This document shows, in pieces, positions 25,405 to 32,966 of a stretch of DNA of 41,802 bases. The translations under genes were made by a program, and so were the position numbers. Position 1 is the first letter of the stretch. Every line of letters starts with the position of its first letter. The notes below the pieces were generated by a model. It was not told the DNA's origin. It made no database searches and was given only the letters and a program-made list of their open reading frames with translations. The stretch is from Rhodospirillales bacterium (GTDB taxonomy: Bacteria; Pseudomonadota; Alphaproteobacteria; Reyranellales; Reyranellaceae). The stretch is from positions 1 through 41,802 of the forward strand of contig JACPOB010000098.1 of the NCBI GenBank assembly GCA_016185145.1, read 5' to 3'.

Positions 25405-26840
25405 CGCCGTCCCCCATGCCCGCCACCGCCACGGTGGCCGCCACCATGGTACCCGGCGTGACTGGCGTGACTGAAATGAGGGTGGCCACGGTAGGTGCGG
25501 CCGCGCGAGGCTTCGTGATTGACCCACCGTCCGTGATTGACGCTGCTCATGGCATGACTGTTCTCACGGCCGCGATTCTCTTCACCGCCATTGTATCGCC
25601 CGCGGCCTTCATCGCGCCGGGCATCGCCTCCCCGATCGTCGCCTCGCCGGTCGTCGTTGCCCCGTCCCGCGGTGTCGCGGTTCTCGTCGCCACGCCGGCC
25701 GGCATCGCGCGACTCGTTGGCCCGCGGCTCGCGGTCGATCCTTCCGCGGAACGCCTGGCGCTGGGCGGCATCGGGATGATGCTGGTCGTATCTCTCGCGG
25801 CTGTTGCGGTCGCGATAGGGGACGCCGTGGCGGTGCGCCGGATCGTGATTCCAGCGGCCATGGTCGTAGTGGTTCCGGTTGAAGTTGTTGGTGATGTAGG
25901 TCGCGCGATTGATGTTCACGGTGGTGTAGCTGTTGCCGTGGCCCCAACCGCCCCAGCCTCTCCACCCCCAACCGCCGCCCCAGCCGCCGCCCCACGACCA
26001 CCCGCCGAAGAACGCGCCGCCGATTGCGAAGCCCACGCCAAAGGCGAAACCGCCGACCAACGCATCACCCCAGCCCCAGCCATAGCTCGGTGGCGGATAG
26101 TAGTAGGGAGGGTTGCTGGCATAGGGCCACGTGCCGTAGACCACGTTGGTATCGTAAGTCGGCACGTAGACCACATCGGGATTGGTCGGCTGGATCACGA
26201 TCGCTGCCGGCGTTCCGGCCGGCGCGCCGGCGCCGGCCGGCTGCGAGGTCACCGTCTGCTGCGGCGTGCTTTTGAGCATGCCGGCCGCCTGCGACTGGGC
26301 ACGCAGCCGCTGGATCGAGGCGGCGACGTCCGACTGCTGGGCGATCATCGCGTCACCGATCTTCTGCGTCCAATCGAGTTTGCTGTTCATCATTGCCAGG
26401 ACCTGCGGGAAGGCGACCAGCGAGGTGACGCTGACGTCCCAACCTTTGTCCTTGACCGCGGCCAGCGCAGCATCGCCCTTGAGGCTGGGATTGTCCTTCG
26501 ACCAGCGCGCAGCCTCGACCACTTCCAGGGGGTAGGTCGCCGCCATCAGCATCTGCGCCAGCAGCGGGTCGGGATAGAGCGCGATCGGCGCCATCATCTG
26601 GTCGAGCTGCGCCGCGGTGAACGGCTGCGCGCTGGATGCAGGGCTGGGCGCGCCGGTCGATGTCGTTGCGTCCGAGGTCGGGACGCTACTCGACGGCACC
26701 GTCGTCACAGGTGACGAAGGCGGCACGGTTTGAGCGACCGCCCGGCCGCCGTTCCTCATGCCGACCAGGCCGGCGCCGGCAACGGTCGCTGCTGCCAAGA
26801 CCATCGCGTTTCTGCGTCGCATGAGTTCGCCCGCAATCAT
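25401..26840 (-). CDS. Exported DUF3300 protein with Gly/Arg/His-rich tail
   Basis: This 479-residue exported protein opens with an Arg-rich signal (MRRRNAMVLAAATVAG). The DUF3300 domain (about residues 75-205) reads FTAAQLDQMMAPIALYPDPL, LMAATYPLEVVEAARW and DWTQKIGDAMIAQQSDV. A strand-rich linker (NPDVVYVPTYDTNVVYG) and a Trp/Gly-rich segment (GWGWRGWGGWGHG) follow, then about 170 residues of a strongly charged, Arg/Asp/His/Gly-rich tail ending in HRGGGGHGGRR. Such tails suggest binding to polyanions, metals or cell-wall material, which is inference. The start at 26840 has GAGGTGAGGG as ribosome-binding site; 26822 is an alternative. The tail's skewed composition creates long open frames on the opposite strand that are artefacts. 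Confidence 0.88.
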   Translation of the reverse strand: MIAGELMRRRNAMVLAAATVAGAGLVGMRNGGRAVAQTVPPSSPVTTVPSSSVPTSDATTSTGAPSPASSAQPFTAAQLDQMMAPIALYPDPLLAQMLMAATYPLEVVEAARWSKDNPSLKGDAALAAVKDKGWDVSVTSLVAFPQVLAMMNSKLDWTQKIGDAMIAQQSDVAASIQRLRAQSQAAGMLKSTPQQTVTSQPAGAGAPAGTPAAIVIQPTNPDVVYVPTYDTNVVYGTWPYASNPPYYYPPPSYGWGWGDALVGGFAFGVGFAIGGAFFGGWSWGGGWGGGWGWRGWGGWGHGNSYTTVNINRATYITNNFNRNHYDHGRWNHDPAHRHGVPYRDRNSRERYDQHHPDAAQRQAFRGRIDREPRANESRDAGRRGDENRDTAGRGNDDRRGDDRGGDARRDEGRGRYNGGEENRGRENSHAMSSVNHGRWVNHEASRGRTYRGHPHFSHASHAGYHGGGHRGGGGHGGRR

Positions 26841-26976
26841 GATCCCTCACCTCGCCCGGCCTGCCGACGACACCGCGGACGCACTGGCCGCGGCGAGAAA
26901 CATCCTCAGATCCTTGGCGCGCGCCTCTTCGCCGTCCGCCACGCTCGCAAGAGCTGGTCGGACCTCAGTGCCGAGC

Positions 26977-27456
26977 TCAGCCCTCTTCCTCCTGAAACAG
27001 CCACATGGCACCGCTTGGCTGGCCGGGATAATCAGTCATGCCGAGGAAGGCAGGCATGCGGCGCTTCTGCTCATTGTTCAGCGAGGCGACGAGCGGCTTG
27101 GCGGCCGCGATGAAGCTACGGATATCGCGCGCCCGCGCCTCTTCGCCGGCTGCAACCATGTCGAGGACCTGCAGGAAGTCGACCGGCTTGATTGCCGATC
27201 GCTGCTTGAAGCGTTCTGAGGCACTGCGGGCGTTGGCGCGGATGGCGCTCTCGACGGCCGGCCAGAGCTTCTCTTGCTCGGGGGTAAGCTCAAGCACGGC
27301 CTTGAGCGCCGCGATGCGCGCATTGAGGACGGCACGCAGGTCGGCCGCAGTGTACTCGGGCTTGGCGTTGGATGCCTGCTGGGCCGCCACTGTGAGCGGT
27401 GCGGCAACGAATAAGGCGGCGGCCAGTGCAGCAGCGATTAGGCGAGGACCAGTCAT
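26977..27456 (-). CDS. Spy/CpxP-like LTxxQ periplasmic protein
   Basis: This 159-residue exported helical protein is related to the Spy/CpxP refolding chaperones. A signal peptide (LIAAALAAALFVAAPLTVAAQQ) precedes a helical body with the family LTxxQ motif (LELTPEQEKLWPAVESA) and a second helix pair ending in LVASLNNEQKRRMPAFLGM. Homologues act as ATP-independent periplasmic chaperones induced by envelope stress. AGGAG with 7-8 bp spacing supports the ATG at 27456. It lies 34 bp downstream of the small Cys-rich gene and about 135 bp upstream of the DUF3300 gene, all on one strand. Confidence 0.85.
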   Translation of the reverse strand: MTGPRLIAAALAAALFVAAPLTVAAQQASNAKPEYTAADLRAVLNARIAALKAVLELTPEQEKLWPAVESAIRANARSASERFKQRSAIKPVDFLQVLDMVAAGEEARARDIRSFIAAAKPLVASLNNEQKRRMPAFLGMTDYPGQPSGAMWLFQEEEG

Positions 27457-27490
27457 GAGGGTGCTCCTGTTGCGACGAGTTTGCGTGCGA

Positions 27491-27784
27491 TCACTTCCAG
27501 CTCCCGTCCGGTAACCGGCCGTGATACGGCGTGTCGCGACAATGGCCCCATGGCCCACGCCAGTAGCCGGCAGGGCAGCCGTTTGCCCCATAGCCCCATG
27601 AGGAATACTCACCGATGTTGGTGCCATAGCCCCCGCCCGGCAGGTTCCCGGAGTAGGGCGTGTTACGGCAGTGTCCCCACGGGCCGCGCCACCAGCCCGG
27701 CCCGCAGCCCTGGTCGGCCATGACCGGTGCGCTAGCCATCACCACGCCAGCAACTCCAATGAGCAAGGCTCGTAATATGTTCAT
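27491..27784 (-). CDS. Small exported Cys/Trp/Gly-rich repeat protein (GCG_CRPN-like)
   Basis: This 97-residue protein has a signal peptide (ILRALLIGVAGVVMASAPVMA) and two copies of a Cys-containing repeat: CGPGWWRGPWGHCRNTPYSG and CPAGYWRGPWGHCRDTPYHG. The two Cys per repeat could form disulfides in the periplasm or bind metal or haem. I know this repeat type as the GCG_CRPN group of small secreted alphaproteobacterial proteins of unknown function. The ATG at 27784 was chosen because it starts the signal peptide; an in-frame ATG at 27799 is the alternative. It is the first gene of the exported cassette and lies about 63 bp downstream of a strong palindrome. Confidence 0.75.
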   Translation of the reverse strand: MNILRALLIGVAGVVMASAPVMADQGCGPGWWRGPWGHCRNTPYSGNLPGGGYGTNIGEYSSWGYGANGCPAGYWRGPWGHCRDTPYHGRLPDGSWK

Positions 27785-27846
27785 CGATGTCCGCTCCATG
27801 ACTGAGCCCCAGTAGGAGGGAGTGCTATCGCGGCGGGTGGACGGGG

Positions 27847-27870
27847 GAAATACGGCATCTGCCGTATTTC
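27847..27870. promoter_or_regulatory. 24-nt perfect palindrome upstream of the exported cassette (candidate operator)
   Basis: The left arm is GAAATACGGCA and its exact complement TGCCGTATTTC is separated from it by two bases (TC). Length and symmetry are those of a dimeric regulator's operator rather than a terminator: there is no T-run and almost no loop. It ends 63 bp before the start of the small repeat protein gene. Confidence 0.6.
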
Positions 27871-27982
27871 GACACGGGACCGGCTGACGCTTGCGCGTGA
27901 CCTGCACGCGGCCGCAGGACAGTCGTCGCCGAGTAGCCGAGCAGCAGTCGTCGTTCTGTTCCAGCAGGCTCCGCCCTATTCG

Positions 27983-28296
27983 ATGAACGTGTGGCTTGGG
28001 GTGAATGAGGACAGTTGGGCCATCCTCGATAGCTACATGACCTCCGATGATGCGCTACGCGACTATGGCATCGGAAATCCGGGTGAGCCTCTCAGGCGCG
28101 AGATGAACCGCTTGCGGATGGAAGGAGGCGCCAGGCTGACCGCTGCTCGGGCCGAGGGGAAACGTATCGACCGTGAACTCGACACGCTGTTGAACCTATC
28201 CCGAATGGCGGGCATCCGATCGGGTCAACGCGGAGATGGCGCAGCTCGAGGCTTGTAAGGCTGCGCTCGAGCGCGTGCTTGCCAACAGCCCCGCTG
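27983..28296 (+). pseudogene. Remnant of a large serine recombinase, C-terminal helical part
   Basis: Fragments of the coiled-coil C-terminus of a large serine recombinase are visible. EPLRREMNRLRMEGGARLTAARA and KRIDRELDTLLNL lie in one frame (about 28085-28197), and DRVNAEMAQLEACKAALERV lies in another (about 28220-28285), so a frameshift near 28200 separates them. The pattern (ARxEGxxIDRELDxLLxL ... DxxNAxMxxLExxKAxLE) recalls the ends of transposon-encoded recombinases. The catalytic and DNA-binding domains are absent. This is a degraded mobile-element relic; the call rests on pattern memory. Confidence 0.5.
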
Positions 28297-28330
28297 TCGT
28301 CCGGCGCGGAGGTTACTCCGCGCTTACCGC

Positions 28331-28369
28331 AGCGAGGGGCCTTTCCTTTGGCCTCAAAGGCCCCTCGCT
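28331..28369. terminator. 14-bp stem-loop downstream of the M16 peptidase gene
   Basis: The perfect arms AGCGAGGGGCCTTT (28331-28344) and AAAGGCCCCTCGCT (28356-28369) enclose an 11-nt loop. It lies 64 bp beyond the stop of the minus-strand M16 gene. There is no T-run on the minus strand, so it may be a palindromic repeat rather than a true intrinsic terminator. Confidence 0.5.
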
Positions 28370-28432
28370 TTGCTCGGGGTGACAGCCTCACTCTCGCATC
28401 CTTGACTGACTCTGTCAGACAGTCCTGCAAGA

Positions 28433-29701
28433 CTACGCCGCGAGACGGGCGGCGATCTTCTCCAGGGGCTCGAGCCCGTCGATCGGCCCCAGCGCGGCGA
28501 GCGTGAGCTCGCCCTGCAGGAGCCGGCGCGCGACCCGCTGCACGGCCGCCTGATCGACCGCCTCGATGCGGGCAACGATCTCGGCATAGGGGATCGGCCG
28601 GCCATGGATGATCAGGTGGCGGGCCGCCTGCTCCGACCGCGCGCCGCTCGATTCCAGCGCCATCAGCGTGCCGGCCTTGATCTGGTTGCGGGCGCGCACC
28701 AGCTCGGACTCGGCGAGCGTGTCGGCGACGCCGGCGAATTCCTCGCACACCGCCGGCACCAGCTCGGCGAGGTCGTCCTCGCCGGTGCCGGCATAGATGC
28801 CGAACAGGCCGCCGTCGGCATAGGCGGTGTTGAAGCAATGGATGCCGTAGACCAGCCCGCGCTCCTCGCGGATGCGCTGGAACAGGCGTGAGGACATGCC
28901 GCCGCCGAACAGGGTCGAGTAGATGGCGAGCGCGAAGTAGTCGGGATCGCGATAGCCGATGCCCTGGCAACCCAGCACCAGGTGCGCCTGCTCGAGCACG
29001 CGCGATTCGCGGCCGTCGCCGCCGACATAGGCGAGCGGCACCGGCGGCGGGGCGTTGGCGGGCGTGCGCGGCACCGAGCCGAAATGCTTTTCGGCGAGGT
29101 CGACGATCTGGTCGTTCTCGACGCGTCCGGCCGCCGACAGGACCATATTGGACGCCGTATAGTGACGGGCGAGGAAGGCGAAGAGATCGTCGCGACCGAT
29201 CGCCTCGACGGTCTCGGCGGTGCCGAGCACCGGCCGGCCGAGCGGCTGGCCGGGGAAGGCGGTGACCTGGAACTGGTCGAACACCAGGTCGTCGGGCGTG
29301 TCGAGCGCCTGGCCGATCTCCTGCAGGATGACGCCGCGCTCGCGCTGCAGCTCGTCAGGATCGAACACCGAGTTGCGCAGGATGTCGGCCACCATCTCGA
29401 CGCCCAAGCCTACGTCCTCCTTCAGCACCGAGGCGTGGTAGGCCGTGATCTCGCGGCCGGTATAGGCGTTCAGGCTGCCGCCGACATTCTCGATCTCCTC
29501 GGCGATGGCGCGGGCCGAGCGGGTGCGCGTGCCCTTGAAGGCCATGTGCTCGAGCATGTGGGCCATGCCGTTGAGCTCGGCCGATTCGTGGCGCGTGCCG
29601 CAGGCGACCCAGATGCCGAGCGCCGCCGATTCGACCTCGGGCATCGCGTCGACCGCCACGCGCAGGCCGTTGGGAAGGGTGGTGACCTTGACGTTGCTCA
29701 T
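28433..29701 (-). CDS. M16 zinc peptidase (mitochondrial-processing-peptidase-like)
   Basis: This 422-residue metallopeptidase belongs to the pitrilysin/MPP family. The inverted zinc motif HxxEH is HMLEH (His48, Glu51, His52), with the third ligand Glu128 in RGVILQEIGQ. ENVGGSLNAYTGREITAYHA is the conserved segment between them. The second half carries the glycine-rich STLFGGGMSSRLFQRIREER and GLVYGI motif. All catalytic residues are present, so it is an active-type beta subunit. It starts two bases after the thrC stop codon. The thrC-M16 pair is a common alphaproteobacterial arrangement. There is no signal peptide, so it is probably cytoplasmic. Confidence 0.93.
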   Translation of the reverse strand: MSNVKVTTLPNGLRVAVDAMPEVESAALGIWVACGTRHESAELNGMAHMLEHMAFKGTRTRSARAIAEEIENVGGSLNAYTGREITAYHASVLKEDVGLGVEMVADILRNSVFDPDELQRERGVILQEIGQALDTPDDLVFDQFQVTAFPGQPLGRPVLGTAETVEAIGRDDLFAFLARHYTASNMVLSAAGRVENDQIVDLAEKHFGSVPRTPANAPPPVPLAYVGGDGRESRVLEQAHLVLGCQGIGYRDPDYFALAIYSTLFGGGMSSRLFQRIREERGLVYGIHCFNTAYADGGLFGIYAGTGEDDLAELVPAVCEEFAGVADTLAESELVRARNQIKAGTLMALESSGARSEQAARHLIIHGRPIPYAEIVARIEAVDQAAVQRVARRLLQGELTLAALGPIDGLEPLEKIAARLAA

Positions 29702-29703
29702 TC

Positions 29704-31140
29704 CTATCGCCTTGCCGCCTTGGACGGCTTAAGTGCTGCCATGCGCTCGTCGATCAACCCCTTGAGCGCCGCGGCATCGTTGCGCAGCCCGTCGACGCGC
29801 TCGGTGCGCTCCATCAGATCGGCGAGCCGCGGCGGCAGCGCCGGCCGCTCGCCGGTCGCCTTCTCGACCGCATCCGGGAACTTGGCGGGATGCGCCGTCG
29901 ACAGCACGACCATCGGCACCTTGGCGTCGCGCCGGTGCTGCTGGGCCACGGCATAGCCCACTGCGCTATGGGTATCGAGCGTCACGCCGAAGCGCTTGCG
30001 GCAGTCGACGATGGCTTTCAGCGTGCCCTCATCGTCGAGACGGCCGGCGTCGAACAGCTCGCGCACGCCGCCCAGCGCATTGGCGCCGACCTTCAGCGTG
30101 CCGCTGCTCCTGAAGCCCGCCATCGCCTCGGCCAGCGCCTTGCCGTCGCGGCCGTACAGGTCGAACAGCAGGCGCTCGAAGTTGCTCGAGATCTGGATGT
30201 CCATGCTGGGACTGTAGGTCGGCACGACGTCGGTCATGGTCATGGCGCCCGCCTCGAAGAAGCGCGCCAGGATGTCGTTGCTGTTGGTCGCCACGACGAA
30301 ATGCGAGACCGGCAGGCCCATCTGACGCGCCGCATAGCCCGCATAGACGTTGCCGAAGTTGCCCGTCGGCACCGTGAAGGCGACCGGCCGGTCCGGCGCA
30401 CCGAGCTTCACCGCCGCCCAGAAGTAATAGACGATCTGCGCCATCACACGGGCGAAGTTGATCGAGTTCACCGCCGTCAGCGCATGACGGTCGCGGAAGG
30501 CGAGATCGTTGAAGCACGCCTTGGCGAGGTCCTGGCAATCGTCGAACGTGCCCTCGATGGCGATGTTGTGCACGTTGGGCGCCAGCACCGTCGTCATCTG
30601 GCGACGCTGCACCTCGCTCACCCGGCCATGCGGGAACAGCATGAAGATGTCGATGGTCTTGCGGTCGCGCACCGCCTCGATGGCGGCCGAGCCGGTGTCG
30701 CCCGAGGTGGCGCCGACGATGGTGGCGTGCTGGCGCCGCGCCGTCAGCGTGTGGTCGAGCATGCGGCCCAGGAGCTGCAGCGCCACGTCCTTGAAGGCGA
30801 GCGTGGGCCCATGGAACAGCTCCAGCAGGTGAAGACCGCTGTCGCCCAAAGGCTTCACGGGGGCCACCTCCGGCGTCTCGAACGAGGCATAGGCCTCGCC
30901 GATCAAACGGCGGAAGGTCGGCTCGTCGAAGGCGTCGCCGACGAACGGCCGCATCACCCGATAGGCGACCTCGCCATAGGGTTGGTCCCTGAGGGAAGCG
31001 ATCTCGGCCTTGGAGAATTGCGGCCATTCGGCCGGCAGATAGAGGCCGCCGTCGCGGGCGAGACCCGCGAGCATGACATCCTCGAAGCCAAGCGGCTGGG
31101 GATTTCCCTGCGAGCCGTGGCGCGTGCTGATGTAGCGCAA
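29704..31140 (-). CDS. thrC: Threonine synthase
   Basis: This is the PLP-dependent last step of threonine biosynthesis, converting O-phosphohomoserine to threonine and phosphate. The 478-residue length is that of the bacterial/fungal long form. The N-terminal MRYISTRHG, the PLP-lysine motif GPTLAFKDVALQLLGR (Lys117), the phosphate-binding GATSGDTGSAAIEA and the VPTGNFGNVYAGYAA motif are all present. The initiation codon is TTG, with GGAG eight bases upstream; no ATG or GTG fits the family N-terminus. It is followed after 2 bp by the M16 peptidase gene. A composite palindromic repeat precedes it and separates it from the cox/SURF1 block. Confidence 0.96.
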   Translation of the reverse strand: MRYISTRHGSQGNPQPLGFEDVMLAGLARDGGLYLPAEWPQFSKAEIASLRDQPYGEVAYRVMRPFVGDAFDEPTFRRLIGEAYASFETPEVAPVKPLGDSGLHLLELFHGPTLAFKDVALQLLGRMLDHTLTARRQHATIVGATSGDTGSAAIEAVRDRKTIDIFMLFPHGRVSEVQRRQMTTVLAPNVHNIAIEGTFDDCQDLAKACFNDLAFRDRHALTAVNSINFARVMAQIVYYFWAAVKLGAPDRPVAFTVPTGNFGNVYAGYAARQMGLPVSHFVVATNSNDILARFFEAGAMTMTDVVPTYSPSMDIQISSNFERLLFDLYGRDGKALAEAMAGFRSSGTLKVGANALGGVRELFDAGRLDDEGTLKAIVDCRKRFGVTLDTHSAVGYAVAQQHRRDAKVPMVVLSTAHPAKFPDAVEKATGERPALPPRLADLMERTERVDGLRNDAAALKGLIDERMAALKPSKAARR

Positions 31141-31166
31141 AAGAAAAACTCCGACTGCTAGGGCCT

Positions 31167-31304
31167 CCTCCCCAAGCGAAGCTTGGGGAGGTGTCGGCGT
31201 TCTACGCCGACGGAGGGGTCATGAGCATGAGTCCAGCGGCCCATGACCCCTCCGCCGCCGTATGACGGCGGCACCTCCCCATCGCGGAATCCGCGATGGG
31301 GAGG
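31167..31304. repeat. Composite palindromic intergenic repeat, copy 2 of 3
   Basis: This has the same architecture as the copies at 11543 and 34148. CCTCCCCAAGCGAAGCTTGG opens it, then GTGTCGGCGTTCTACGCCGAC, GGAGGGGTCATG, a longer centre, CATGACCCCTCC, then CCGCCGTATGACGGCGG and ACCTCCCCATCGCGG, ending in CGATGGGGAGG. The stems are conserved while the stem-tip bases vary in a compensated way. It fills the gap between thrC and the DUF1272 gene. Confidence 0.87.
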
Positions 31305-31309
31305 AAAAA

Positions 31310-31561
31310 CTACGCGACCTGACGACAGGCCGCATGATCCTTGCGGACCCTCTTGGTCGAAGCGGGGTGTTTCTCCAGCATCCGCGCCGGACGCGTCGGA
31401 CGCTTCACGAGGTCACCGCCGCAATTGGGGCAAAGACCACCCAGCCGAGTTCGGGCGCAGTCGGCGCAGAACGTGCACTCGTAGGTGCAGATCAGCGCGT
31501 CGGAGGCGCCGTTCGGCAGGTCCTTGTCGCAGCATTCGCAGTTGGGGCGGAGATCGAGCAT
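31310..31561 (-). CDS. DUF1272 small zinc-ribbon protein
   Basis: This 83-residue DUF1272 protein opens with MLDLRPNCECCDKDLPNGAS. Eight Cys are arranged as CECC, ICTYECTFCADC and LCPNCGG, which can hold two zinc ions. The Arg/Pro region KRPTRPARMLEKHPAST is a family hallmark. The function is unknown. The gene begins 9 bp after the position where the intact M32 carboxypeptidase gene would have ended (TAA at 31571). The damaged M32 frame now reads through most of it in a different frame on the same strand. Confidence 0.93.
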   Translation of the reverse strand: MLDLRPNCECCDKDLPNGASDALICTYECTFCADCARTRLGGLCPNCGGDLVKRPTRPARMLEKHPASTKRVRKDHAACRQVA

Positions 31562-32966
31562 GGCTTCCTCTTACGCCGACAGATAGCGGGTTTCCAGATG
31601 GGCCTTGAAGGCGGCGGCCCCGACCGATGGCGGCCAAAAGGCCGGGCTCGGCCCGGCGGGCGGCGGCGAAGAGCTGGGCCGCGGCCAGCGCCCCCAGGGT
31701 ATAGGTCGGGAAATAGCCCCATCCGCCATCCGGCCAATGGATGTCCTGCAGGCAGCCCAGCGCGTCGTTCGGCGGAACGACGCCCAAAAGCTCGCGCATG
31801 CCCTCGTTCCAGGCGCCGGGCAGGTCGGCGAGCGCGAGGTCGCCTGAAAGCATCGCCCGCTCCAGCCGGTAGCGCAGCATGATGTGCAGCGGGTAGGTCA
31901 CCTCGTCGGCATCGACGCGGATGTAGCCCGGCGCCACGCGCGTGTAGATCCGATGGATGTTGTCGGCCGTCCAGGCCGGCCCGTCCTTGCCGAAGGCGGC
32001 GCGCATGTGCGGCGCGGCGAACGAGAGGAAGGCATCGCTGCGGCAGGCCTGCATCTCCATCAGCAGCGACTGGCTCTCGTGCAGAGCCATGCCGCGCGCA
32101 TTGCCGACAGGCTGCCGGCGCCAGTCGCGCGGCAGGCCGAGCTCGTAGAGGCCGTGGCCGGTCTCGTGCAGCACGCCCATCAGGGCGCGGGCGAAGTCGG
32201 CCTCGTCGTAGCGCGTGGTGATGCGCACGTCGTCGGCGGTGCCGCCGGTGAAGGGGTGCGCCGACACATCGAGCCGGCCGTGCGTGAAATCGAAACCGAG
32301 CCGCCGGCACATCTCCTCGCCGAGCTTGCGCTGCTGCTCGACCGGAAACGGGCCGTCGAGCTCGAGCGGCTTGCCGGCACTCGCCTGGCGCTCCATGACG
32401 CGGCCCAGCAGGTCGGGCAGGAAGGCGCGCAATTCGCCGAACAGCTCGTCGATGCGCGCCGACCGGCCGCCCGGCTCGAACTCGTCGAGCAGCGCGTCGT
32501 AGAGCGAGGTTTCGAGCGCCGCTGCCTTGGCCTCGCCGACGCGACGCATCACGACCAGCACCTCGCCGAGCGTCGGCAGCAGCGACTTGAAGTCGGCGTT
32601 CTTCTTGGCGTCACGCCAGACCATCTCGCAGGCCGACGTGGCGCGCGTACGCGCCTCGACCAGGTCCGCCGGCAGAGCGCTCTCGTGCACCCACAGCCGG
32701 CGCATCTCGCGCAGATTGGCGGCGCGCCAGCGATCGAGGTCCTTGGCCCCCTCCTCCGCCCGCGACAAGAGCTCGGGCATATCGGGTGCCGCGATCATGC
32801 CGTGGGCGATGACGCCCAAGGTCGCGAGCTGGTCGGCGCGATCTTCGCTGGCGCCCGATGGCATCATGGCCGAGCGGTCCCAGTTCAGGATCGAGCTGGC
32901 GCGAGTGACCGCGCTCAGCCGCGCGAAGCGGCGCTCCAGCTCGGCATAGGGATCGTTGGCGATCAT
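31413..32966 (-). CDS. M32 carboxypeptidase (Taq type) with 3'-terminal deletion and frameshift
   Basis: This cytoplasmic metallocarboxypeptidase of the M32 family removes C-terminal residues from peptides. The zinc site is intact: HETGH (His267, Glu268, His271) and Glu297 in HESQS. Family blocks are visible to GGWGYFPTYTLGALAAAQLF. After LLAAIGRG (residue 450) the frame continues into unrelated sequence for 67 codons. The true family ending AAAFKAHLETRYLSA with TAA at 31571 lies directly behind the break in another frame. About 35 codons that should separate the two are missing, so a non-triplet deletion occurred near 31617. The protein would end in an aberrant tail and lose part of the C-terminal fold, so activity is doubtful. 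The start overlaps the SURF1 stop by 4 bp. Confidence 0.85.
   Translation of the reverse strand: MIANDPYAELERRFARLSAVTRASSILNWDRSAMMPSGASEDRADQLATLGVIAHGMIAAPDMPELLSRAEEGAKDLDRWRAANLREMRRLWVHESALPADLVEARTRATSACEMVWRDAKKNADFKSLLPTLGEVLVVMRRVGEAKAAALETSLYDALLDEFEPGGRSARIDELFGELRAFLPDLLGRVMERQASAGKPLELDGPFPVEQQRKLGEEMCRRLGFDFTHGRLDVSAHPFTGGTADDVRITTRYDEADFARALMGVLHETGHGLYELGLPRDWRRQPVGNARGMALHESQSLLMEMQACRSDAFLSFAAPHMRAAFGKDGPAWTADNIHRIYTRVAPGYIRVDADEVTYPLHIMLRYRLERAMLSGDLALADLPGAWNEGMRELLGVVPPNDALGCLQDIHWPDGGWGYFPTYTLGALAAAQLFAAARRAEPGLLAAIGRGRRLQGPSGNPLSVGVRGSHARSPPQLRMLRQGPAERRLRRADLHLRVHVLRRLRPNSAGWSLPQLRR

Noticed and set aside
25416..26714. 432-codon open frame opposite the DUF3300 gene
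   Set aside because: Low-complexity Gly/Arg/His codons on the minus strand produce an Ala/Val/Pro-rich shadow. There is no ribosome-binding site or domain, while DUF3300 is recognisable.
26880..27160. Short repeated phrase GCGCGCCTCTTCGCCG-like near 26915 and 27130
   Set aside because: The similarity is short and GC-rich, one copy lies in coding sequence (EEARARD region), and no structure or duplication of the flanks was seen.
28331..28369. Stem-loop taken as part of a riboswitch or small RNA
   Set aside because: A simple 14-bp hairpin without conserved core or promoter; a terminator-like or dispersed repeat is the simpler reading.
29890..31161. 423-codon open frame opposite thrC
   Set aside because: Threonine synthase is certain on the minus strand; the plus-strand frame lacks any domain.
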